Assembly: GCF_003987275.1 (NCBI RefSeq)
Contig: NZ_PIQF01000001.1
Location: forward strand, 434,001 to 498,000
DNA from: Idiomarina seosinensis
GTDB taxonomy: Bacteria > Pseudomonadota > Gammaproteobacteria > Enterobacterales > Alteromonadaceae
Length of the DNA: 64,000 bases
Direction: 5' to 3'
Shown here: piece after piece, positions 46,373 to 56,111 of the stretch
Position numbering within the stretch: the first letter of the stretch is position 1
Layout of the letters: every line of letters starts with the position of its first letter
Made by a program: the position numbers and the translations under genes
The notes under the pieces: model-generated
Seen by the model: only the letters and a program-made list of their open reading frames with translations
What the model was told of the DNA's origin: nothing
Database searches by the model: none

Positions 46373-47720
46373 TTTAATAGGGTATGTGGCGTCATTCGCA
46401 GTCACTCTGGGGATTTTAGTTGCATTTCACGAGTTTGGTCACTTTTGGGTGGCACGGCGTTGTGGCGTAAAAGTACTGACTTACTCAGTTGGCTTTGGAA
46501 AGCCAATCTGGTCCCGTGTTGCTAAAGACGGAACGCAATATCAGGTGGGTATTATTCCGCTTGGTGGTTATGTGCGAATGTTGGATGAACGCGTTGATGA
46601 TGTTCCGCCCGAACAAAAATCGGTGTCATTTAATGCGCAGTCAGTTTATAAAAGGTTTGCAATTGTAGCGGCGGGGCCACTTGCTAACTTTGTGTTAGCT
46701 GTGGTGGTGTTGTGGCTGATGTTTGGTATTGGCGTACCAACGGTAAAACCTATTATTGGCGGTGTTCAGCCAGGCTCGATAGCTGCTCAGGCTGACCTTC
46801 AGCGCGGCAGCGAAATTATTGAAGTGGGCCGGGTTGATGCGTATGACTGGCAACAGGTGCAGTTAGGCTTAATGTCGGCAATTGGCAATGACCAAGTGAC
46901 GATAACCGTTAAGTCTTCGAGTGGACAGTTGCAACAAAAGCAGCTCGACGTTAGCGACTGGCAGTTTGATCCAGAAAAGCAATCGACCTTCGAAAGCTTA
47001 GGCATTAAAGTATATCAGCCTGATGTATATACCGAGTTAGCAGAGGTAATGGACGATTCGCCAGCGTCGCAGGCCGGCTTAAAAACGGGTGATAAAATCA
47101 ATGCCGCGAACGGTGAGCCGATTGATAGTTGGCAACAACTGACCGAACAAATCAGGCAGTCACCCGGCAAGTTGTTAGAGCTGAGCGTAGAACGAAATGG
47201 CCAGGCGCAACAAATTTCCGTGATCCCCGGGGAACGGGAAAGTGCTTCTGGTGTCATAGGTTATCTTGGCGTGGTGCCGAAGACCGAACCACTGCCTGAG
47301 GGTTATGTATTTAACCATCAATATGGTATTGTCGGCGGCTTTATAAAAGGTACGCAGCAAACCTGGAACTTGATGGTTGTCAGTGTACAGATGATAGGTA
47401 AGTTATTAACCGGGGACGTGTCGGTTAAAAATTTAGCCGGACCACTGAGTATTGCGGAAGGTGCCGGTGTTAGCGCGGGTAACGGCTTTGTTTACTTTCT
47501 TAGTTTCTTAGCGCTACTCAGTGTCAATTTAGGGATAATAAATCTGTTGCCATTGCCAGTGCTTGATGGCGGTCACTTGGCGTTCTTTACGCTGGAGTGG
47601 GTGCGTGGCAAGCCGGTTTCAGAAAAAGTGCAAGATGTTTGCTATCGAGTTGGCGCGGCTTTAGTGTTCGCGTTAATGGTCATTGCCATCAGTAATGACA
47701 TCATGCGGTATGCATTCTGA
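46365..47720 (+). CDS. rseP: RseP site-2 membrane protease
   Basis: The 451-residue protein has the intramembrane zinc motif HEFGH (residues 22-26) in helix 1, two periplasmic PDZ domains (around 115-220 and 223-310, with SPASQAGLKTGDKINAANG) and the C-terminal LDG motif in NLLPLPVLDGGHLAFF. It cleaves anti-sigma-E factor RseA and remnant signal peptides. It overlaps dxr and precedes bamA. Confidence 0.96.
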   Translation: MFDLIGYVASFAVTLGILVAFHEFGHFWVARRCGVKVLTYSVGFGKPIWSRVAKDGTQYQVGIIPLGGYVRMLDERVDDVPPEQKSVSFNAQSVYKRFAIVAAGPLANFVLAVVVLWLMFGIGVPTVKPIIGGVQPGSIAAQADLQRGSEIIEVGRVDAYDWQQVQLGLMSAIGNDQVTITVKSSSGQLQQKQLDVSDWQFDPEKQSTFESLGIKVYQPDVYTELAEVMDDSPASQAGLKTGDKINAANGEPIDSWQQLTEQIRQSPGKLLELSVERNGQAQQISVIPGERESASGVIGYLGVVPKTEPLPEGYVFNHQYGIVGGFIKGTQQTWNLMVVSVQMIGKLLTGDVSVKNLAGPLSIAEGAGVSAGNGFVYFLSFLALLSVNLGIINLLPLPVLDGGHLAFFTLEWVRGKPVSEKVQDVCYRVGAALVFALMVIAISNDIMRYAF

Positions 47721-47750
47721 TTTAGAATCAACAATAAGTAGCTATTGATA

Positions 47751-50234
47751 ATGACGTTTAAAAAGCTGTTAGTAAGTGCCATGGTGGCGGCGGCGGTATC
47801 ACCGGCGTATGCCCAGGACGATTTTGTTGTCGACAATATTGAAGTCAGAGGTCTACAGCGTGTTGCCTTGGGGGCAGCGTTAACGTACATCCCCGTTCGA
47901 GTGGGTGATGACATTAGCGAACTACAAATACGTAGCGCTATAAAATCGCTGTATTCATCGACACACTTTGATTACATCGAGGCACAAAGAAAAGACAATA
48001 CGCTTATTTTTCAGGTTAGTGAGCGGCCAACTATTGCTGATATTACCTTCGAAGGTAATAACGATATTAAGGACGAGCAGTTGGAAACCAGCTTGCAAGA
48101 CAACAATATTGTCGCCGGTGAGCCGTTAGATCGCACAACCATCTCAGGCATTGAGAAAGGCCTCGAGGATTTCTTCCACAGTGTTGGTAAGTACAACGCT
48201 AAGGTTGAAGTTGAAGTGATCGAGCTTCCCCGTAACCGGGTAGAACTGCAGATGAACTTCGACGAAGGTGAAGCGGCCGAAATTGCGCAAATCAATATTG
48301 TTGGTAATAAAGCCTACCCGGACGAACTCTTGCTGGATACTTTCGAGCTGCGTGATTCACTGCCTTGGTGGAACTTCATCAGCAAGAAGAAGTATCAAAA
48401 AGAGCAGCTAAGTGGTGATTTGGAAACATTGGAGTCGTTTTATCGCGATCGCGGCTACTTGCAGTTTTCAATTGACTCTGTGCAAGTATCCATGACCCCG
48501 GACCGAGAAGGCATTTATATTACTGTTAATGTCGACGAAGGCGAAAAATATCGTGTCAGCGGTACTGATGTCATCGGCGACCTAAAAGGTCATGGGGATA
48601 TTGTTAAGCAAATTGCGACCATTAAAGAAGGTACGCTCTATAACGCCGCTCAGGTTACCTATATTGAAGAGGCGCTAGGACGTTTTTATGGTCGCTATGG
48701 TTATGCCTATCCAGAGGTTCGGGCAATACCAGAGCGTAATGATGACGACAAAACCGTTAAATTAACTTTCTCGATAGAACCGGGTAAACGGGTTTACGTT
48801 AGACGGATTAGTTTTGAAGGGAACAGCCTTACTCAGGATCGCGTATTGCGCCGGGAAATGCGCCAGTTAGAAGGTGCGTGGCTATCGGATAGTAAAATAG
48901 AACAAGGTAAAGTGCGACTTGAGCGGCTTGGCTTTTTTGAGACGGTAGAAACGTCAACAGAAAAAGTTAATGGTCAGGAAGACCAGGTTGATATTACCTA
49001 TAAAGTCAAAGAACAACCGTCAGGCTCTTTCAATGCCGGTATTGGTTATGGCGACTATTCTGGACTGCAGTTAAACGCAGGCGTGCAGCAGGATAACTTC
49101 TTAGGCACAGGTAACCGTGCCGGTATTAATGTCTCATCCAGCCGTTTTAATAAGAACTTTAGTCTGTCGTATACTGACCCTTACTTCACCATCAATGGTG
49201 TTAGCTTATCCGGACAAGTGTATTTGACTGAGTTTGATGCTGGCCGCGCTGAGAACTTGATCCGCTATAATCAGAAAACCTATGGGGCATCATCAAGTAT
49301 TGGATTCCCTGTCGACGAAATTAATAGCTTTAACTTTGGTATCGGTTATAAAAAACAAGAAGTAAGCAACGTCGATGGCTATGAACAGATAAGAAAATTC
49401 TACTCAGCCTTCTTAAACCGAGACAACCCTGATGAAGGTGTTGGTTTCGATATATACGAGTTTAATGCAGGCTGGCGGCGAGTCACTTTAAACCGTGGTA
49501 GGTTCCCGACATCGGGCTCCTCACAACGCGCGTCCATTGAGTTATCGGCACCGTTTAGCGATATTCAGTATTTTCGTGCAAACTATGATTTTAAATACTA
49601 TTTGCCGCTAACGGATGATGAGCAATGGTCTGTTTTGACTCGCTTTAATATAGGCTACGGTAACGGCTATGGGGAAGATGATAACGGCAATGATTATCTA
49701 ATGCCGTTTTGGGAGTCATTCCGGGTTGGTGGTCAAGGTGATTTACGCGGTTTTGAAGCTAACACCGTAGGTCCCCGTGCAATCTATAGCTCTGCCGGTC
49801 AAATTGGTGGCCCACCGAATCCATCCGGCTTACCTAGTGGGTATCCAGAAGGACAGGGTGCTGAACGAGTACAAGTGAGTCAGTACGCCGTAGGCGGTAA
49901 TGCCAAAATGGTAGGCGGAATCGAGCTGATCGTACCAACACCGTTTGTTGATGAAGGAATGAGAAACAGTATAAGAACCAGCGTGTTTGTCGATGTTGGC
50001 ACGGTGTGGGATACTGAATTCGATTACGATCGTTATAAAAACCTGGAAGTCGTTGGTAATAGCCAACCGTTATCAGATTATAGTGATCCCGGCGAATTCC
50101 GAGCCTCGGCTGGGGTATCGGTGCAATGGATTTCACCAATGGGTCCATTGACGTTCTCATTAGGGCGTGCGTTAAAAGAAGTTGAAGGTGATGAGACCCA
50201 GGTGTTCTCGTTCAATATTGGTACAACTTTCTGA
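47751..50234 (+). CDS. bamA: Outer-membrane assembly factor BamA
   Basis: The ATG at 47751 gives 827 residues with a signal peptide ([21 protein letters not shown]). Five POTRA domains fill about residues 22-420, then a 16-strand barrel with the conserved loop-6 motif [14 protein letters not shown] (about 664-677) and an aromatic C-terminus (SFNIGTTF). It inserts beta-barrel proteins into the outer membrane. An in-frame TTG 6 nt upstream is less likely. skp follows. Confidence 0.97.
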   Translation: MTFKKLLVSAMVAAAVSPAYAQDDFVVDNIEVRGLQRVALGAALTYIPVRVGDDISELQIRSAIKSLYSSTHFDYIEAQRKDNTLIFQVSERPTIADITFEGNNDIKDEQLETSLQDNNIVAGEPLDRTTISGIEKGLEDFFHSVGKYNAKVEVEVIELPRNRVELQMNFDEGEAAEIAQINIVGNKAYPDELLLDTFELRDSLPWWNFISKKKYQKEQLSGDLETLESFYRDRGYLQFSIDSVQVSMTPDREGIYITVNVDEGEKYRVSGTDVIGDLKGHGDIVKQIATIKEGTLYNAAQVTYIEEALGRFYGRYGYAYPEVRAIPERNDDDKTVKLTFSIEPGKRVYVRRISFEGNSLTQDRVLRREMRQLEGAWLSDSKIEQGKVRLERLGFFETVETSTEKVNGQEDQVDITYKVKEQPSGSFNAGIGYGDYSGLQLNAGVQQDNFLGTGNRAGINVSSSRFNKNFSLSYTDPYFTINGVSLSGQVYLTEFDAGRAENLIRYNQKTYGASSSIGFPVDEINSFNFGIGYKKQEVSNVDGYEQIRKFYSAFLNRDNPDEGVGFDIYEFNAGWRRVTLNRGRFPTSGSSQRASIELSAPFSDIQYFRANYDFKYYLPLTDDEQWSVLTRFNIGYGNGYGEDDNGNDYLMPFWESFRVGGQGDLRGFEANTVGPRAIYSSAGQIGGPPNPSGLPSGYPEGQGAERVQVSQYAVGGNAKMVGGIELIVPTPFVDEGMRNSIRTSVFVDVGTVWDTEFDYDRYKNLEVVGNSQPLSDYSDPGEFRASAGVSVQWISPMGPLTFSLGRALKEVEGDETQVFSFNIGTTF

Positions 50235-50286
50235 TAAACTTACTTAGCAGACAGTTACAGAAATTTAGAATTAACAGGAGTTAACT

Positions 50287-50802
50287 TTGAAAACTTTATT
50301 AAAAACAACGGCAACAGCGATTGCACTTTCGACAACTTTATTCGCTGGTGCAGCTCAGGCACAACAAAAAATCGGCGTGGTTGATATGATGTCTGTTTTT
50401 CAGCAAATTCCACAGCGTGAACAGATCTCTCAGCAATTACAGAGCGAGTTTCAGGAACGTTTTGACGAATTGCGCCAAATGGAACAAAAAGTTCAAGAGT
50501 TACGCCAGAAACAAGAGCGTGATGCATCGATCATGTCTGAAGCGGAAAAGACCCAACTGAAACGTGAATTAGAACAACTGATGTCAGAAGCTCAGTTAAA
50601 AAATAAAGCACTGCAGGAAGACACTCGTCGTCGTCAGCAAGAAGAGCGCAACCAGCTAATGGGTAAAGTTAGCCAGGCAATTGATGTGGTTGCTGAAGAA
50701 GAAGGCTACGATCTTGTCTTAGAGAGCAATTCAGTGGTCTTTATGAAAGCAAATAATGACCTTTCTGACGAAGTTGTTGCTGAAATGTCATCAGGAAACT
50801 AA
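50287..50802 (+). CDS. skp: Periplasmic chaperone Skp (OmpH)
   Basis: A TTG start, supported by CAGGAG six nt upstream, gives 171 residues with signal peptide MKTLLKTTATAIALSTTLFA. The mature part is a charged coiled coil (QLQSEFQERFDELRQMEQKV) typical of the Skp tentacles, ending in a beta strand segment (EEGYDLVLESNSVVFM). It holds unfolded outer-membrane proteins for BamA next door. lpxD starts 3 nt after its stop. Confidence 0.93.
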   Translation: MKTLLKTTATAIALSTTLFAGAAQAQQKIGVVDMMSVFQQIPQREQISQQLQSEFQERFDELRQMEQKVQELRQKQERDASIMSEAEKTQLKRELEQLMSEAQLKNKALQEDTRRRQQEERNQLMGKVSQAIDVVAEEEGYDLVLESNSVVFMKANNDLSDEVVAEMSSGN

Positions 50803-50805
50803 TGA

Positions 50806-51834
50806 ATGGCTGAGTATTCGTTACAGCAGTTAGCCGATCATGTTGGTGGTGAGGTTCGCGGTGACGCGAACCTCATTATTAATGGGGTTGGCACGTTACA
50901 ATCAGCACAACCTAAGCAAATTGCTTTTTTGGCAAACAGCCGCTATACCAATCAGTTAGCTAGCAGTAACGCGGGTGCTTTTTTGTTATCACCAAAAGAT
51001 GCTAATGAAAACGACGTTGCTAATTCGATTGTTATTACTAACCCCTATGCGGCGTTTGCCAAAGTGGCACAGCTGTTAGATACCACCCCAGCCCCGGCAA
51101 CGGGAATAGCCTCTACGGCCAAAGTGTCCGAGCAAGCGACGCTGGGGAAAAACGTTAGCTTAGGCGATTATGTGGTTATCGAAGCGGGTGCCGTTATTGG
51201 CGACAATGTCAGTGTCGGTGCGCATAGCCATATTGGTCCTGAAGCTGTGATTGGCTCGGACACACGAGTTTGGTCAGGGGTACATATTTATCATCGGTGC
51301 CAAATCGGGTCTCGTTGCACTATTCACTCGGGAGCCGTTATTGGAGCCGATGGTTTTGGCTGGGCACCAGAAGACGGGAAGTGGCTAAAGATACCGCAAA
51401 TTGGTACCGTTATTATCGGTGACCAAGTTGAAATTGGTGCCAGTACCACCGTTGATCGTGGAGCTTTGGACGATACAGTCATCAGTGCGGGTTGTATTAT
51501 CGATAATCAGTGCCAAATTGCACATAATGTGTTTATTGATGAAGACACCGCAATTGCCGGTTGTACAGTGCTGGCTGGCAGTTGCCGCATTGGCAAACGT
51601 TGTATGATAGGTGGTGCGTCAGCCATCAATGGACATATTAGTATTTGTGATGACGTACAGATTATGGGCTTTGCGATGGTCATAAAAGAGATCACGGAGC
51701 CAGGTATTTATGCGTCCGGCATACCAGCCGCGAGCCACCGCGAATGGCGAAAAAATGGCGCTCGTTTCCGCCAATTAGATGATTTGTTTAAGCGTGTTAA
51801 GTCGCTAGAAAAGCAAGCAGACGATAAAGAGTAA
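50806..51834 (+). CDS. lpxD: UDP-3-O-acyl-glucosamine N-acyltransferase
   Basis: The 342-residue protein has an N-terminal uridine-binding domain and a left-handed beta-helix of hexapeptide repeats from about residue 110. The catalytic His240 lies in NQCQIAHNVFID. It adds the second 3-hydroxyacyl chain in lipid A synthesis. Length matches E. coli (341). fabZ follows after 12 nt. Confidence 0.96.
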   Translation: MAEYSLQQLADHVGGEVRGDANLIINGVGTLQSAQPKQIAFLANSRYTNQLASSNAGAFLLSPKDANENDVANSIVITNPYAAFAKVAQLLDTTPAPATGIASTAKVSEQATLGKNVSLGDYVVIEAGAVIGDNVSVGAHSHIGPEAVIGSDTRVWSGVHIYHRCQIGSRCTIHSGAVIGADGFGWAPEDGKWLKIPQIGTVIIGDQVEIGASTTVDRGALDDTVISAGCIIDNQCQIAHNVFIDEDTAIAGCTVLAGSCRIGKRCMIGGASAINGHISICDDVQIMGFAMVIKEITEPGIYASGIPAASHREWRKNGARFRQLDDLFKRVKSLEKQADDKE

Positions 51835-51846
51835 CTTGGAGTTATT

Positions 51847-52302
51847 GTGAAAGCCACGGATTCTGGATTCGATATTCAAGGTGTATTGGACTTGTTGCCG
51901 CACCGTTACCCATTTTTATTAATTGATCGCGTCATAGAGTGCGACTCGAAAGAGTCTATCCACGCGATTAAAAATGTCAGCTTTAATGAGCCGATGTTTA
52001 ATGGCCATTTCCCGGGTAAGCCCATTTTCCCTGGTGTTTTGTTGCTAGAGGGACTGGCCCAGGCGGCCGGGTTGCTAGGGTTTAAAATTACTCAGCAAAA
52101 ATCTGCTGCCAACGACTTATACTTATTTGCCGGTATTGATAAAGCGCGTTTTAAACGGCAAGTGGTTCCCGGTGATACCATTCACTTCCATGTTCGCTTT
52201 GAAAAAGAGCGACGCGGTATCTGGAAGTTTACTGGCACTGCCGAAGTAGAAGGTGAAGTTGCAGCTACTGCCGATATTATTTGCGCAAGAAGGGAAGTTT
52301 AG
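51847..52302 (+). CDS. fabZ: 3-hydroxyacyl-ACP dehydratase FabZ
   Basis: A GTG start with GGAG upstream gives 151 residues. The hot-dog fold carries His54 in [13 protein letters not shown] and Glu68 in [10 protein letters not shown], the catalytic pair. It dehydrates 3-hydroxyacyl-ACP in fatty-acid synthesis and shares the 3-hydroxyacyl-ACP pool with LpxD and LpxA. Its stop overlaps the lpxA start by one base. Confidence 0.96.
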   Translation: MKATDSGFDIQGVLDLLPHRYPFLLIDRVIECDSKESIHAIKNVSFNEPMFNGHFPGKPIFPGVLLLEGLAQAAGLLGFKITQQKSAANDLYLFAGIDKARFKRQVVPGDTIHFHVRFEKERRGIWKFTGTAEVEGEVAATADIICARREV

Positions 52303-53069
52303 TGATTCACGAGTCTGCAATAGTCGACCCCAGTGCAACCATTGGTAATAATGTCAGTGTGGGTCCCTGGACCATTATTGGTCCGGACGTGGTCATTGGT
52401 GATAACTGTGATATCCGCTCGCATGTAGTGATTAAAGGCCCCACAGTAATTGGTGATAATAACGTTATTTATCAGTTTGCTTCGGTGGGTGAAGACTGTC
52501 AGGACAAGAAGTACGCGGGGGAGCCTACTCGCCTTGTTATTGGCAATAATAACGTTATTCGTGAGTCGGTAACTATTCACCGTGGTACGGTCCAGGATCA
52601 AAGCCTAACTCAGTTGGGCGATAACAATCTGTTGATGGCGTATGTGCATGTTGCGCATGACTGCGTTATTGGTAACGACAATATTCTAGCCAATCAAGTG
52701 ACTCTAGCGGGTCATGTGCATGTTGGAGACCAGGTTATTTTAGGTGGCATGACCGGAGTGCACCAATTTTGTCACATAGGCTCACACAGTTTTACCGCGG
52801 TAAATTCCATTGTGGTGCAAGATATTCCTCCGTTTGTAATGGCTCAGGGTCATAACGCAAAACCTCGCACAATTAACGCCGAGGGGCTTAAACGCCGGGG
52901 CTTTGAACCAGAGCAGATACAGAATATTCGCCGCGCTTATAAAATACTGTACCGTTCAAGTTTAACCATTGAAGAGTCGCTGGAAAAAATTAACGCGTTG
53001 CAAGAGCCCGTCCTTGATGACTTCTGTCAATTTGTACAGAACAGTCAACGCGGTATTATCCGCCCCTAA
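52302..53069 (+). CDS. lpxA: UDP-N-acetylglucosamine acyltransferase LpxA
   Basis: A GTG start at 52302, with GGGAAG upstream and a one-base overlap with fabZ, gives MIHESAIVDPSATIGNNVSV, 255 residues. Hexapeptide repeats fill the first 185 residues, and the catalytic His119 lies in YVHVAHDCVIG. It catalyses the first step of lipid A synthesis. A longer frame from 52281 runs inside fabZ and is rejected. Confidence 0.95.
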   Translation: MIHESAIVDPSATIGNNVSVGPWTIIGPDVVIGDNCDIRSHVVIKGPTVIGDNNVIYQFASVGEDCQDKKYAGEPTRLVIGNNNVIRESVTIHRGTVQDQSLTQLGDNNLLMAYVHVAHDCVIGNDNILANQVTLAGHVHVGDQVILGGMTGVHQFCHIGSHSFTAVNSIVVQDIPPFVMAQGHNAKPRTINAEGLKRRGFEPEQIQNIRRAYKILYRSSLTIEESLEKINALQEPVLDDFCQFVQNSQRGIIRP

Positions 53070-53086
53070 GCAAATACAGCATATCC

Positions 53087-54241
53087 ATGAACAGTTCGAA
53101 GAGTTTGACAGTTGCGATAGTCGCTGGAGAGCATTCCGGCGATTTACTCGGCGCTGGGCTAATGAGATCCATTAAGCAACAATACCAGGGTGATGTGCAG
53201 TTTATTGGCGTCGGTGGCCCATTGATGCAAGAACAGGGGCTGGCGTCCTTTTTTCCAATGGACGACTTAGCCATTATGGGCATCGCCGAAGTGGTTAAGC
53301 ATCTACCTAAGTTATTAAAACATCGTCGTCAGCTTGTCGCTTACCTAAAACAGCAACAACCTGATGTTATGGTCGGAATTGATGCGCCGGACTTTAATCT
53401 AACCGTAGAAAAACGACTGCGGAAAGCTGGAATTAAGACAGTTCATTATGTTAGTCCGTCGGTTTGGGCCTGGCGCGAGGGTCGCATCAAAGGCATAAAA
53501 AAAGCGGTCGATCACATGCTTTGCCTGTTACCGTTCGAAAAACAGTTTTATGACAAACACCATCTGGATGCTACGTTCGTTGGCCATCCGCTGGCCGACG
53601 AAATTTCGGGGGAGTGGTCTAAAACGGCCGCGCGGAACGAACTTAATTTGGCTACTGACAAAATGTATTTGGGGCTGTTGCCGGGCAGTCGAGCTGGTGA
53701 AATTGAACGTATGGCACCGTTATTTTTGCATGTTGCCGCTCAATTGCAACACGATAACAATAATTTATCGATTGTAGCGCCTATGGTCAGTCAAGCTCGC
53801 GCCGATCAATTTATCGCCATTCAACAACGTTGTTGTCCAGAATTAGATATTACCGTCAAAGTCGGGCAGAGTCGGCAGACTATGGCTGCCTCAGACTATT
53901 TGTTGTTAACCTCCGGTACCGTTGCTTTAGAAGCAATGCTGATAAGTCGGCCGATGGTAGTAGCCTATAAGTTTAACTGGTTGAGTTATCAGTTGATTAA
54001 GCGATTGTTTAAAGCACCATTTTTTTCCTTACCCAATTTACTCGCTGGTGACAAAATAGTTCCTGAGTTGGCCCAGGATGAAGCCAATGCAAACCAGTTA
54101 CAGCAGCAACTGCAGCGTTTGATCGACGAAGATAACAAACCGTTGTTAGAGCGTTTTCGAGCACTCCACCAACAACTAAAAGTTGATGCGAGCGAGCGTG
54201 GAGCTGCCGCTGTACTGTCTTTAGTAAGTTCGGAAAAATAG
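53087..54241 (+). CDS. lpxB: Lipid-A-disaccharide synthase
   Basis: The 384-residue GT19 glycosyltransferase begins with VAIVAGEHSGDLLGAGLM, the family N-terminus, and has YVSPSVWAWREGRIKGIKK (about 123-141) and a nucleotide-binding LGLLPGSRAGEIERM. It joins UDP-diacylglucosamine and lipid X. In E. coli rnhB and dnaE follow; here a glutathionyl-hydroquinone reductase does. Confidence 0.96.
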   Translation: MNSSKSLTVAIVAGEHSGDLLGAGLMRSIKQQYQGDVQFIGVGGPLMQEQGLASFFPMDDLAIMGIAEVVKHLPKLLKHRRQLVAYLKQQQPDVMVGIDAPDFNLTVEKRLRKAGIKTVHYVSPSVWAWREGRIKGIKKAVDHMLCLLPFEKQFYDKHHLDATFVGHPLADEISGEWSKTAARNELNLATDKMYLGLLPGSRAGEIERMAPLFLHVAAQLQHDNNNLSIVAPMVSQARADQFIAIQQRCCPELDITVKVGQSRQTMAASDYLLLTSGTVALEAMLISRPMVVAYKFNWLSYQLIKRLFKAPFFSLPNLLAGDKIVPELAQDEANANQLQQQLQRLIDEDNKPLLERFRALHQQLKVDASERGAAAVLSLVSSEK

Positions 54242-54320
54242 GACGAAAAACCAAAAAATCTTCGCTCTTTATTTTCCTTAATTAGGCTTATGCTTTAATA
54301 GGTCTAAATGAGGAGGTTTT

Positions 54321-55256
54321 ATGGGTTTATTAGTTGACGGTGAGTGGCACGATAAGTGGTACGACACAGAAAAACACGGCGGTCGTTTTGTTCGTAGCGA
54401 GTCGCAATTCCGTAACCAGATAACCGCTGACGGTGACTTTCCACCGGAATCAGGGCGCTATCACCTCTATGTTTCATATGCCTGCCCATGGGCTCATAGA
54501 GCACTTATTTTCCGAAAGCTAAAGTCTCTTGAAGAACACATCGATGTGTCTGTGGTACATCCCCTGATGTTAGAAAATGGCTGGGAATTTGGTGATGCGC
54601 CGCTTAACGATCCGCTGTATCAGAATGACTTTATGTATCAACTTTACCTGCAAGCCGATAAAAACTACTCCGGTCGCGTCACAGTGCCGGTGTTATGGGA
54701 CAAAAAGCAGGGCACCATCGTTAATAACGAGTCGGCCGATATTATCCGAATTTTTAATTCGGCATTTAACGAGCTAACCGGTAACGACGACGACTACTAC
54801 CCTGATGACTTGCAGCAACACATTGATGAAGTCAACGACTGGGTTTACAACGACATCAACAATGGCGTTTATAAATGTGGCTTTGCGACCCAGCAGGATG
54901 CCTACGAAGAGGCGTTTGAGGCGTTATTTTCAGCGTTGAATCGGGTTGAAAAAATATTAGAGCAGCAGCCCTTTTTGGCCGGTGAGCGTCTAACTGAAGC
55001 GGATTGGCGTCTGTTTACCACGTTAGTTCGATTTGACGCGGTCTACTATGGTCACTTTAAGACGAATCAACAGCGGATTGTTGATTATCCGAATATGTGG
55101 CGCTACGTACGTCGCTTGTATCAGCATCCGGGAGTTGCCGAAACGGTGGTCATGGACCATATCAAAACTCATTATTATGGTAGCCACAAAACAATTAACC
55201 CGACGCAAATTGTGCCTGTCGGTCCCGATATCGACTTTTTGCAGCCAGTAGAGTAG
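54321..55256 (+). CDS. Glutathionyl-hydroquinone reductase (xi-class GST, YqjG-like)
   Basis: The 311-residue protein has the xi-class motif YACPWAHR with catalytic Cys55, LEENGWEF-type loops and a C-terminal helical domain with GERLTEADWRLFTTLVRFD (about 213-231). These enzymes reduce glutathionyl-hydroquinones. GAGGAGG precedes the ATG. The pirin gene begins 12 nt after its stop, so the two are probably cotranscribed. Confidence 0.9.
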   Translation: MGLLVDGEWHDKWYDTEKHGGRFVRSESQFRNQITADGDFPPESGRYHLYVSYACPWAHRALIFRKLKSLEEHIDVSVVHPLMLENGWEFGDAPLNDPLYQNDFMYQLYLQADKNYSGRVTVPVLWDKKQGTIVNNESADIIRIFNSAFNELTGNDDDYYPDDLQQHIDEVNDWVYNDINNGVYKCGFATQQDAYEEAFEALFSALNRVEKILEQQPFLAGERLTEADWRLFTTLVRFDAVYYGHFKTNQQRIVDYPNMWRYVRRLYQHPGVAETVVMDHIKTHYYGSHKTINPTQIVPVGPDIDFLQPVE

Positions 55257-55268
55257 GAGGAGGTTGTA

Positions 55269-56111
55269 ATGCAAAACATCGTTCAAGGACGCTTCCGGGG
55301 AATTCCGGCGCAAGATGGTGCTGGCGTTAAATTAACCCGTGTTATTAACCAGCCTGGACTAAAACATCTGGATCCATTTTTAATGCTGGACGAGTTTCGT
55401 TCCGATGATCCAGACGATTATATCGCAGGCTTTCCACCGCATCCTCATCGTGGTTTTTGCACGCTTACCTATATGTTGGCTGGGCAAATGGAACACAAAG
55501 ACTCCGTTGGCAATACCGGGCTGGTTGATGCAGGCGGCGTGCAGTGGATGAAGGCGGCCAAAGGGATTATTCACGCGGAAATGCCGAAACAGGAACAGGG
55601 ACTGATGTGGGGCTTTCAGCTGTGGGTTAACTTACCCGCAGAAGAAAAGTTATCAGAGCCTGAGTGGCACGATTACCCGAGCACGACCATACCAGAAGTT
55701 TCTCAGGGCAACAGCTTGGTGCGTGTTATTGCCGGCGATTACCAGCAGCAAAGCGGGCCGGTGAACGCCAAAGGAAGAGATTTCCTGATGTTGGACTGCA
55801 AGCTACAAGCTGGCGATGAGGTCTCGGTTGCAGCAGGCACGCAGACCCAAAGGGTGGCTTATTGTTATCAGGGCTCGGCAACTATTAATGGCGAATCTGT
55901 CGCGCAAGGCGAGTTGGTGCATTTGGCAGCTGGGGTGGCATTATCGCTGGAGAGCAGCGATAGCGCAGGTTTAATTATTCTGGCCGCCGATCCGATTGAA
56001 GAGCCAATTGCTCAGTACGGCCCCTTTGTAATGAATAACTCGACAGAAATTGAGCAAGCAATCCGCGACTATCAGGCGGGCACCCTGGCAGCCAATCAAA
56101 AGTTAACGTAG
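55269..56111 (+). CDS. Pirin-family bicupin
   Basis: The 280-residue protein has the pirin N-terminal cupin with metal ligands in FPPHPHRGF (two His), then His and Glu in KGIIHAEMPKQEQG; the second cupin lacks this set, as in family members. Bacterial pirins act as quercetin dioxygenases or regulators. GGAGGAGG precedes the ATG. Its last 9 nt overlap the response-regulator gene that converges on it. Confidence 0.9.
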   Translation: MQNIVQGRFRGIPAQDGAGVKLTRVINQPGLKHLDPFLMLDEFRSDDPDDYIAGFPPHPHRGFCTLTYMLAGQMEHKDSVGNTGLVDAGGVQWMKAAKGIIHAEMPKQEQGLMWGFQLWVNLPAEEKLSEPEWHDYPSTTIPEVSQGNSLVRVIAGDYQQQSGPVNAKGRDFLMLDCKLQAGDEVSVAAGTQTQRVAYCYQGSATINGESVAQGELVHLAAGVALSLESSDSAGLIILAADPIEEPIAQYGPFVMNNSTEIEQAIRDYQAGTLAANQKLT